Shown: positions 1 to 5,585 of the stretch, one piece after another
How positions within the stretch are numbered: the stretch's first letter is position 1
Layout: each line of letters starts with the position of its first letter
Source of the DNA: a candidate division WWE3 bacterium RIFOXYD1_FULL_39_9
Lineage (GTDB): Bacteria; Patescibacteriota; WWE3; UBA101185; UBA10185
NCBI GenBank assembly: GCA_001773295.1
Contig: MEWG01000030.1
Coordinates: 1-7,998 of the forward strand
Direction of reading: 5' to 3'
Length of the DNA stretch: 7,998 nucleotides
The notes under the pieces: generated by a model
The model's database searches: none
The model's input: the letters and a program-made list of their open reading frames with translations, nothing else
What the model was told of the DNA's origin: nothing
Position numbers and translations under genes: made by a program

Positions 1-1277
1 ACTGAACCCACGTAAGCTAAAATTTCCGAATTGTTCACGTCTAATACAATTGCTGAGCCATTCGAAATGTTTAGTTTAAGATTCTTCTCTACCTCGGAAC
101 TTACAATCACCTGCGCTTGATTTTGAACATCCAGATCAAGTGTGGTCACAATGGTCAGCCCACCATAGTCTACAAATCTATTCCCATACATTTGCTGAAC
201 TTGATTTCTGATAAATTCAACAAAATGCGGAGCTTGAATATATTCGATACTTGGTTTTACTGATAACTCTGACTGATAAGCAATATCAGCCTCATCCTGA
301 GTTATGTAACTTAGCTCGACCATTCTGTCTAAAACATACTTTTGTCTGGTTTTGGCCACTTCAAAATTTGAATATGGCGAGTATCTGGTGGGCGCGGGCG
401 GAAGGCCTGCAAGCAAAGCGCTTTCGGCTAAATTCAGGTCCTTAACATCTTTTCCAAAATATTTTTGGGATGCCGATTGAACTCCCCAAGCATTACCACC
501 GTACGGCACGTTATTAAAATAAAGCTCTAAAATTTGCTCTTTTGAATATTTTGTTTCTATGACTAACGCTAAAACAGCCTCTTTAATTTTTCTTGTAAGC
601 GTTTGTTCGGGGGTTAACAAAACATTTTTCACCAGTTGTTGCGTAATTGTCGAACCACCTTGGATATTTTCATCAAACAAAGTTTCTTTAGCAGCCCTCA
701 ACATACTTAGCGGGCGTATACCCATGTGGCTGAAAAAATCAGCGTCTTCTATTGCCAACGTGGCTTCAACCATGTGTTGAGGAATCGTTTCTAGACTGAC
801 AAACTCATACTTCTTATCTATATAAATTTCGTACAGCAGTCTGCCGTTTCTATCTAAAATTTTTGTGGGTTTAGGAACTTCTTCTAAAGCCACTTTCTCC
901 GGATTTGGCAACAGTCTGTACCATCTATAGAATTCAAAAGGCAGATAAAGCGCAAGCGAAAAAACTATGCCGTAAACAAAATAAGCATAACTAGGTCTGG
1001 TTGTTTTTGCCGCTTTTTTCTTTTTTGCTCGAACGGTTCTAATGCCTAAAAATTTAGAATTTATTTTCAGTTTTTTTGAAAAGCTTTTTAATGTCTTGGC
1101 TAACTTTTTAGATCCGTAGTTTACTAAAGATAATTTGTTAACTATAAGTCCCGATGTAAGTCGGATTTTTGCTATAGCTACAACAAAAAAATCTCTGAGG
1201 AAAATAAAGACAATTCTAAACAGGTTAATTATTGTTGTTCCGATTAATATTGTTGGACCAATAAAAAACCTGTGCAT
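1..1277 (-). CDS. Class A penicillin-binding protein (peptidoglycan glycosyltransferase/transpeptidase), C-terminus cut by window edge
   Basis: A bifunctional cell-wall enzyme that polymerises lipid II and cross-links peptides outside the cytoplasmic membrane. The 425 visible residues carry all GT51 signatures: motif 1 EDADFFSHMG (catalytic Glu177), motif 2 GGSTITQQL (207-215), motif 3 RKIKE (229-233), motif 4 KEQILELYFNN (246-256), then AESALLAGLPPAPTRY. The transpeptidase domain begins near YGGLTIVTTLD (from residue 371) and GSAIVLDV (407 onward); its SxxK serine lies beyond position 1. A membrane helix is visible at about 97-114, preceded by a Lys/Arg-rich stretch (RAKKKKAAK). A second hydrophobic stretch spans about 4-27, which is unusual. 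The ATG at 1277 is preceded two codons upstream by an in-frame TAA, so it is the earliest ATG start. No Shine-Dalgarno is seen. The gene lies 93 bp downstream of uvrB on the same strand but has its own promoter, so it need not be co-transcribed. Family assignment is secure; the exact PBP subtype is not. Confidence 0.95.
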   Translation of the reverse strand, partial: MHRFFIGPTILIGTTIINLFRIVFIFLRDFFVVAIAKIRLTSGLIVNKLSLVNYGSKKLAKTLKSFSKKLKINSKFLGIRTVRAKKKKAAKTTRPSYAYFVYGIVFSLALYLPFEFYRWYRLLPNPEKVALEEVPKPTKILDRNGRLLYEIYIDKKYEFVSLETIPQHMVEATLAIEDADFFSHMGIRPLSMLRAAKETLFDENIQGGSTITQQLVKNVLLTPEQTLTRKIKEAVLALVIETKYSKEQILELYFNNVPYGGNAWGVQSASQKYFGKDVKDLNLAESALLAGLPPAPTRYSPYSNFEVAKTRQKYVLDRMVELSYITQDEADIAYQSELSVKPSIEYIQAPHFVEFIRNQVQQMYGNRFVDYGGLTIVTTLDLDVQNQAQVIVSSEVEKNLKLNISNGSAIVLDVNNSEILAYVGS

Positions 1278-1305
1278 AACTTAAATGTAATGGTGCTCTA
1301 TCTGA

Positions 1306-1334
1306 AGTATAAGTACTTAAAATATTTTTTTCAA
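1306..1334 (-). promoter_or_regulatory. Sigma-70-type promoter of the PBP gene
   Basis: On the minus strand TTGAAA (1334-1329) and TATACT (1311-1306) are separated by exactly 17 bp, the best promoter match in the window. Transcription would start near 1299 and leave a leader of about 22 nt before the ATG at 1277, with no recognisable Shine-Dalgarno. The perfect 10-bp palindrome TAAGTACTTA (1310-1319) lies in the spacer and touches the -10, so it could be an operator. A TACATT (1289-1284) six bases before the ATG is a weaker alternative start signal. Confidence 0.65.
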
Positions 1335-1370
1335 TGGGATTTTAAAACGTAGTGATATCTCTCTATAGGT

Positions 1371-3449
1371 TTATTGTAAAAACCTTTTAATCTCGCGGAT
1401 TTTGTCTCTAAGTTGAGCAGCTTTTTCGAAATTCAACATCTCGGCTTCGTATTTCATTTCTTTTTCAATCGCTTTGACTTCTTTTTTAAGATGCTCCGGT
1501 GGAAGTTGCCTGTAATCAACGTCAGCAACAGAACCTTTTTTACCTGTTCTTTTTTCAATTTCAGTTTCAATCTCTTCATCTATAAGTTTTTCTCTGATGG
1601 GTTTAGTTATTTGTACAGGAGTTATATTATGTTCAAGATTGTATTTGAGTTGGATATCTCTTCGTCTATCAACCTCGGCAATTGCCCTTTTCATACTGTC
1701 AGTTGTATGATCTGCGTACATTACGACTTCTCCTAAGATATGTCTTGCAGCGCGTCCCATGGTCTGAATTAGAGATGTATCTGACCTCAAGAAACCTTCC
1801 TTATCCGCATCCAATATTGCCACTAAAGAAACCTCAGGGAGATCTAAACCTTCTCTAAGCAAATTTATACCTACTAAAACATCGTAATTTCCCTTGCGCA
1901 GGTCATCCAAAATATTGGTTCTTTCCAAAGTGTCGATGTCAGAGTGAAGATAGGTAACCTTAACACCCTTATCTTTCAAGAACGTTGCGAGCTCTTCTGC
2001 CATTCTTTTTGTTAAAGTTGTAACTAAAACTCGCTCTTTTCGCGCAGTTCTAACTTTGATACGCTCAAAAAGATCCTGGACCTGATTCTGTGAAGGCAAA
2101 ATTTCTATCTTCGGGTCAATAATACCTGTTGGCCTAATTAATATCTCAGCCACTTTACCTTTTGCTTTGTCTATCTCCCATTGATTCGGTGTGGCACTAA
2201 CATAAATGGTCTGATTAACTTTTGACATAAACTCGTCAAAGTTCATCGGTCTGTTATCCATAGCAGATGGAAGTCTAAAACCGTAATCCACGAGTGTCTG
2301 TTTACGTGATCGATCGCCGTTGTACATACCTCGCACCTGAGGAACAGTAATGTGTGATTCATCGATTACGACCAGATAATCTTTAGGAAAGAAATCCATT
2401 AAGGTATAGGGGGTTGCACCTGATTCTCGGTTGTCAAAGTAGATTGAATAATTTTCAATACCTTTGCAATAACCGATTTCTTTGATCATCTCGATATCAT
2501 AGTTAGTACGCTGCTCCAATCTATAAGCTTCTAATACTTTTCCTGAATCTCTAAGAATTTTTAATTGAGTTTGTAGATCGGCCTGAATTCTTTCCAAAGC
2601 GCGATCGCGTTTATCTTCTGCAGTCACATAATGTCTGGCAGGAAATATAATTACTGAATTACCTTCCGCAGCTCGGTGCTCTGTGTATTCTTTTTCATCC
2701 TGAGTAATCTTTCTGGTATTACTGCCGCGTCGCTGTTCCGGAAATCCACTATTGTAGATTGTATTACCGGTAAGCGGATCAAAGAAACTGATTGCCACTA
2801 AACTATTATCAAATAACTCCAGTCTAACAGCGTAATCTAAATAGGCCGGATATACATCCACAACATCGCCTACGATTCTGTATGTACCTCGTTTGAAATC
2901 AAAATCTGCTCGATCGTAATTTATTTGCGACAGTCTTACTAATAAGTCATTTAGTCTAAGTTTCATTCCGGTTTTAAGCTCAATTGCCATCTCTGAGTAT
3001 GTTGTAGGCGATCCGATGTTATAGATGCATGAAACAGAGGCTACCACCAGCACATCGCGTCGGGTCATAAGTGACGTAGTTGCTGCAAGTCGAAGTTTGT
3101 CTATTTTTTCGTTAATATCGGAATCTTTTTCAATATACGTATCAGTTGAAGGCATGTAGCTCTCCGGCTGAAAATAGTCGTAATAACTTACAAAATACTC
3201 AACAGCGTTATCCGGAAAGAAATCTCTAAACTCCTGGTATAACTGCGCTGCTAAAGTCTTATTGTGAGATATAACCAAAGTGGGCCTCTGAATCTTTTGA
3301 ACTAAGTTAGCTATAGCAAAAGTTTTTCCGCTTCCGGTAACGCCCAAAAGCACCTGATCTTTGGTACCTTCCTGGATATTCTTATAAAGGTAATCGATGG
3401 CGCTAGGTTGATCTCCTGTAGGTTTAAAATCTGCTTTAAGATTAAACAT
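1371..3449 (-). CDS. uvrB: UvrABC system protein B (excinuclease ABC subunit B)
   Basis: Damage-verifying helicase-like ATPase of nucleotide excision repair, loaded by UvrA and then recruiting UvrC. The 692-residue product has the family order: start MFNLKADFKPTGDQPSAI; Walker A GVTGSGKT (36-43, Lys42); the damage-gripping beta-hairpin region YYDYFQPESYMPSTDTYIEK (89-108); Walker B DESH (363-366); YVSATPNQWE; the helicase C half with REGLDLPEVSL and QTMGRAAR; and a C-terminal UVR motif (about 654-690) that contacts UvrC. I chose the ATG at 3449 because family members begin at this motif. The open frame extends to 3539, but only from a TTG and through 30 non-homologous residues crossing the promoter region. 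About 29 extra residues sit after FDPLTG, where E. coli UvrB has a short link. The gene is divergent from lexA, as expected for an SOS gene. Confidence 0.97.
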   Translation of the reverse strand: MFNLKADFKPTGDQPSAIDYLYKNIQEGTKDQVLLGVTGSGKTFAIANLVQKIQRPTLVISHNKTLAAQLYQEFRDFFPDNAVEYFVSYYDYFQPESYMPSTDTYIEKDSDINEKIDKLRLAATTSLMTRRDVLVVASVSCIYNIGSPTTYSEMAIELKTGMKLRLNDLLVRLSQINYDRADFDFKRGTYRIVGDVVDVYPAYLDYAVRLELFDNSLVAISFFDPLTGNTIYNSGFPEQRRGSNTRKITQDEKEYTEHRAAEGNSVIIFPARHYVTAEDKRDRALERIQADLQTQLKILRDSGKVLEAYRLEQRTNYDIEMIKEIGYCKGIENYSIYFDNRESGATPYTLMDFFPKDYLVVIDESHITVPQVRGMYNGDRSRKQTLVDYGFRLPSAMDNRPMNFDEFMSKVNQTIYVSATPNQWEIDKAKGKVAEILIRPTGIIDPKIEILPSQNQVQDLFERIKVRTARKERVLVTTLTKRMAEELATFLKDKGVKVTYLHSDIDTLERTNILDDLRKGNYDVLVGINLLREGLDLPEVSLVAILDADKEGFLRSDTSLIQTMGRAARHILGEVVMYADHTTDSMKRAIAEVDRRRDIQLKYNLEHNITPVQITKPIREKLIDEEIETEIEKRTGKKGSVADVDYRQLPPEHLKKEVKAIEKEMKYEAEMLNFEKAAQLRDKIREIKRFLQ

Positions 3450-3456
3450 CGCTAAA

Positions 3457-3465
3457 ATTTTAACA
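3457..3465 (-). promoter_or_regulatory. Extended -10 promoter of uvrB, possibly leaderless
   Basis: Read on the minus strand, TGT-TAAAAT is an extended -10 (TGn plus 5/6 match to TATAAT). It ends seven bases before the uvrB ATG (3449), so the predicted transcript start falls at or next to the start codon. No Shine-Dalgarno lies in the intervening TTTAGCG. No good -35 is seen at the expected place (CAAACA at 3485-3480). Leaderless initiation is inference. Confidence 0.45.
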
Positions 3466-3468
3466 CAC

Positions 3469-3519
3469 TTTTTGGGTTTTGTTTGGAAAAAATTGTTGAC
3501 TTGTTCGGGTAATGTTTGG
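3469..3519 (+). promoter_or_regulatory. Candidate LexA operator: TGTTYGG direct repeats phased at 11 nt
   Basis: TGTTTGG (3480-3486), TGTTCGG (3502-3508) and TGTTTGG (3513-3519) start 22 and 11 nt apart, and a degenerate TTTTTGG (3469-3475) lies 11 nt before the first. All therefore fall on one face of the helix. The last pair reads GTTC-N7-GTTT, one base from the direct-repeat LexA box GTTC-N7-GTTC known in Alphaproteobacteria. It lies between the -35 and -10 of lexA, while the 3480 copy covers the -35 position of uvrB. No Bacillus-type (GAAC-N4-GTTC) or E. coli-type (CTGT-N8-ACAG) box was seen. The operator role is inference. Confidence 0.45.
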
Positions 3520-3525
3520 TAATCT
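3496..3525 (+). promoter_or_regulatory. Putative lexA promoter
   Basis: TTGACT (3496-3501, 5/6 match to the -35 consensus) is followed after 18 bp by TAATCT (3520-3525), a weak -10. Transcription would start near 3532 and leave about 20 nt of leader, which includes the lexA ribosome site. The spacer contains two of the phased TGTTYGG repeats, so a bound repressor would block RNA polymerase. Confidence 0.5.
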
Positions 3526-3542
3526 ATACGTAGTTTCAAATT

Positions 3543-3547
3543 AAGGA
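3543..3547 (+). promoter_or_regulatory. Ribosome binding site of lexA
   Basis: AAGGA lies five bases before the ATG at 3553, a normal Shine-Dalgarno placement. It fixes the lexA start and contrasts with uvrB, dedA and the phosphoglycerate-mutase gene, where no such site is visible. Confidence 0.7.
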
Positions 3548-3552
3548 AAAAG

Positions 3553-4182
3553 ATGAGCCCAATTACACTATATAAAAAACAGAAGCAGATCTTAGAGTTT
3601 ATTTCACAATATATTCAAAAAAATAGCTACTCCCCGACTTTGCAGGAAATCGCTGATGCTATGGGACTTTCCTCACTTGCAACCGTTCACGAACACCTCC
3701 AATCGCTTGAAAAAAAGAACGTAATAAGAAGATTTGACGGATCAGTTAGAGGTATTGAAGTTGTAGACGACCATTACGGCGCAAGCCTTAGCGGCATCGA
3801 ACTTCCCTTGGTAGGATTTATTGCTGCAGGAGAACCGATTGAAGCAATTGAAAACCCTTTAGATACTGTTTTAGTTTCACAAGACATGGTGTCCAAAACA
3901 AGAAGGTGCTACGTACTCCAAGTAAAAGGAGATTCGATGATCCAAGACGGAATTTTTGATGGGGATCATGTAGTATTGCAGAGCCAGGAAACTGCTGAAA
4001 ACGGAGATATTATTGTGGCATTAATAGACAATACTTACGCCACGCTAAAAAGATTCTATAAGGAAAGCGGCGGAAGAGTAAGGCTTCAGCCTGCAAACGA
4101 TAAGATGGATCCGATTTACGTAGATTCAGAGGATTTGCAGATTCAAGGTAAGGTAACCGGAGTTATAAGAAGATACAACTAA
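3553..4182 (+). CDS. lexA: LexA SOS repressor / self-cleaving serine peptidase (S24)
   Basis: Transcriptional repressor of DNA-damage genes, inactivated by RecA-stimulated autocleavage. The 209-residue product has an N-terminal winged helix-turn-helix (about 1-70; SPTLQEIADAMGLSS, then ATVHEHLQSLEKK as recognition region). After a linker comes the cleavage region GFIAAGEP with the scissile bond Ala92-Gly93. The catalytic pair is Ser128 in GDSM and Lys165 in ATLKRF. Length and all catalytic elements are normal, so it should be active. The recognition helix differs from both the E. coli and B. subtilis proteins, so its operator cannot be assumed. It is divergent from uvrB and probably represses both itself and uvrB through the shared intergenic region. 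Its TAA overlaps the TAG of dedA (CTAA at 4179-4182). Confidence 0.97.
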   Translation: MSPITLYKKQKQILEFISQYIQKNSYSPTLQEIADAMGLSSLATVHEHLQSLEKKNVIRRFDGSVRGIEVVDDHYGASLSGIELPLVGFIAAGEPIEAIENPLDTVLVSQDMVSKTRRCYVLQVKGDSMIQDGIFDGDHVVLQSQETAENGDIIVALIDNTYATLKRFYKESGGRVRLQPANDKMDPIYVDSEDLQIQGKVTGVIRRYN

Positions 4183-4859
4183 ATTTTATACTTAAAGAAA
4201 TGAACAACCCTTTCTTTAAGCTTTTCTAATGCTGATTTCTTCTGCTCCTTATACATGTGGTACAAAGGTGGAATTACCGAAGCAAAAATAATCAGCAAAA
4301 TAATTGGCAATAAGTATTTATCTACCTCTTCAGGACCGATGATGCTTCCCAAAAAGTATCCGCCTAAAACCATTCCCCAAGTCCAAATAGTTCCCCCGAC
4401 AAAGTTGTAAAAAGTAAATCTTTTATGGTCCATGTGACCTATTCCAGCCACAATAGGAGCAAAAGTTCGTATTACAGGCATAAATCTAGCTATCGTTATA
4501 GCCTTGCCACCGTGTTTCTCGTAAAACTCTTCGGCTTTCATTAAATTTTCTGGATTAAATAAAAATGACTTTTCGCGTTTGAATAGTCTGCGACCCACTC
4601 TTTTCCCAAATTCATATCCAACATTATCGCCAACTATTGCAGCAACCCAAGAGCCCAGTAAAAGTGGCCAAAAAGGTAAAAAGTTAAACGCCGGAGACGC
4701 AAGTAAGCCAGCGGTGAATAACAAAGAGTCGCCGGGTAAGAAAAAACCAATTAACAAACCGGATTCAGCAAAAACCACAAGAAAAATTCCAAATAATCCT
4801 ATGCTCTCTATAAATGCCTTAAGATCGTGGCTCATAAAAGCCGAAATAATTTCACTCAT
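4179..4859 (-). CDS. DedA family integral membrane protein (SNARE-associated/VTT domain)
   Basis: Polytopic inner-membrane protein of the DedA family; some members recycle undecaprenyl phosphate or other lipids across the membrane. The 226 residues contain the family landmarks: FAESGLLIGFFLPGDSLLF (Glu32, Asp44), WVAAIVGDNVGYEFGKRVGR (Asp78), and the re-entrant signature ARFMPVIRTFAPIVAG (Arg125, Arg131). Hydrophobic spans lie near 20-52, 60-80, 132-172 and 181-203, and the C-terminal tail is basic and cytoplasmic. The start is firm: an in-frame TGA directly precedes the ATG at 4859, though Met9 is a possible internal start. Carrier-lipid recycling would fit with the nearby PBP, but that link is inference because the two genes are not adjacent. 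The last codons overlap the lexA stop and the lexA terminator hairpin. Confidence 0.93.
   Translation of the reverse strand: MSEIISAFMSHDLKAFIESIGLFGIFLVVFAESGLLIGFFLPGDSLLFTAGLLASPAFNFLPFWPLLLGSWVAAIVGDNVGYEFGKRVGRRLFKREKSFLFNPENLMKAEEFYEKHGGKAITIARFMPVIRTFAPIVAGIGHMDHKRFTFYNFVGGTIWTWGMVLGGYFLGSIIGPEEVDKYLLPIILLIIFASVIPPLYHMYKEQKKSALEKLKERVVHFFKYKI
4191..4226 (+). terminator. Putative lexA transcription terminator hairpin, inside dedA coding sequence
   Basis: CTTAAAGAAA (4191-4200) and TTTCTTTAAG (4211-4220) form a perfect 10-bp stem with a 10-nt loop, followed by CTTTTC. It starts nine bases after the lexA stop, the normal place for an intrinsic terminator. The stem has only two GC pairs and the U-run is short, so efficiency may be low. 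On the other strand these bases encode the last residues of the DedA protein, upstream of its stop, so the hairpin is read here as serving lexA. Confidence 0.5.
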
Positions 4860-4865
4860 TCAAAT

Positions 4866-4874
4866 ATCATAACA
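4866..4874 (-). promoter_or_regulatory. Extended -10 promoter of dedA, possibly leaderless
   Basis: TGT-TATGAT on the minus strand (5/6 match to TATAAT plus the TGn extension) ends six bases before the ATG at 4859, which puts the expected transcript start on or beside the A of ATG. There is no Shine-Dalgarno and no convincing -35; the -35 position would fall over the opposing promoter of the mutase gene. Confidence 0.5.
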
Positions 4875-4880
4875 TAAATG

Positions 4881-4889
4881 TGCTAATCT
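4881..4889 (+). promoter_or_regulatory. Extended -10 promoter of the phosphoglycerate-mutase-like gene, possibly leaderless
   Basis: TGC-TAATCT is an extended -10 ending six bases before the ATG at 4896, with no Shine-Dalgarno. The spacing matches the dedA element on the other strand, and the two elements are separated by only six bases. The -10 hexamer TAATCT is the same as the one proposed for lexA. Confidence 0.4.
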
Positions 4890-4895
4890 TAATGT

Positions 4896-5585
4896 ATGCC
4901 TATAGACTCGGCCCTGTTTGATAAATACCCAAAAGAAAAAATTGAGGAGGCGCTACATTTATTGACTTATAAAAATGTTCAACCTCTGCCAAAAGACGAA
5001 AACCCGGACTTTCCAATTATGTATGTTTTTAGACACGGGCAAACAACTGACAATGCAGATTTTATATTTAGCGGATGGCGAGATTCTGATTTAACCGAAA
5101 AAGGTATTCAACAAGCCGAGGTGCTTTCGGATAAACTAAAGGACAAAAAAATCCACATGTTGGTCGCGTCTGACCAAATCAGAGCAATTAAAACAATGCA
5201 GATTGCCATATCAAAAAACGAGATGGCAAGAAATTTAGAGATTATCAAGGACCCGAGAATAAAAGAAAGATCCTATGGGGACCTGCAAGGCCAAAGTAAA
5301 CTTTTGATGCAGCTGGAAGACCCGGAACTCTTACTTAAATACAGACGCGGTTACACGAACATGCCGCCAAATGGTGAGAGTTTAGAGATGGTTGTGAAAC
5401 GTGTCTATGATTTTCTGCAAGAAATAATGCCGAAAATGGTGTCTTTTAAAATGAACGTAGCTGTCTCTTGTCACGGAAACTCTATTAGAGGAATTAGAAA
5501 ATATTTTGAGAAACTAACGGATAAACAAACCGAGGATATTGAAACACCTCTTGGTCAGGATTACGCCGCTTATTCTATAAAATAG
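4896..5585 (+). CDS. Phosphoglycerate-mutase-like histidine phosphatase-superfamily protein (probable cofactor-dependent PGM)
   Basis: Probably interconverts 3- and 2-phosphoglycerate in the cytosol through a phosphohistidine. Of 229 residues, the catalytic parts are RHGQTTDN (Arg46, His47), FSGWRDSDLTEKG, the Arg of SDQIRAIKT (Arg96), KERSYGDLQG (Glu124) and SCHGNSIRG (His193). The combination of GW.D..LT, ER.YG.LQG and HGNS.R resembles 2,3-bisphosphoglycerate-dependent mutase rather than a generic phosphatase. Two oddities: about 41 residues precede the first beta-strand (MYVFRHG), whereas relatives start almost at it; and the segment between RRGY and GESL is much shorter than in E. coli GpmA. 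The ATG at 4896 is the earliest ATG, since TAA lies two codons upstream; Met42 is an alternative. The stop TAG abuts the enolase stop. Adjacency to enolase supports the mutase role, but a sugar-phosphate phosphatase cannot be excluded. Confidence 0.8.
   Translation: MPIDSALFDKYPKEKIEEALHLLTYKNVQPLPKDENPDFPIMYVFRHGQTTDNADFIFSGWRDSDLTEKGIQQAEVLSDKLKDKKIHMLVASDQIRAIKTMQIAISKNEMARNLEIIKDPRIKERSYGDLQGQSKLLMQLEDPELLLKYRRGYTNMPPNGESLEMVVKRVYDFLQEIMPKMVSFKMNVAVSCHGNSIRGIRKYFEKLTDKQTEDIETPLGQDYAAYSIK

Noticed and set aside
251..780. Two plus-strand open frames (251-445 and 559-780)
   Set aside because: They lie opposite the PBP gene, whose frame is continuous with full GT51 motifs; the translations resemble no family.
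1413..1736. 107-codon plus-strand open frame
   Set aside because: Antisense shadow of the conserved uvrB C-terminus; Phe-rich low-complexity product with no upstream signals.
3521..3536. Imperfect palindrome AAnCTA-N4-TAGnTT near the lexA transcript start as the LexA box
   Set aside because: Only three contiguous paired bases per arm plus two more; less convincing than the phased direct repeats, though it remains an alternative operator.
3450..3539. 30-residue N-terminal extension of UvrB from a TTG at 3539
   Set aside because: Non-homologous to the family, starts from a poor codon, and runs through the lexA/uvrB regulatory region; the ATG at 3449 matches canonical UvrB N-termini.
4579..4872. 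97-codon plus-strand open frame
   Set aside because: Antisense to the conserved dedA gene; Lys/Pro/Ser-rich translation typical of a shadow frame, and it crosses both divergent promoters.
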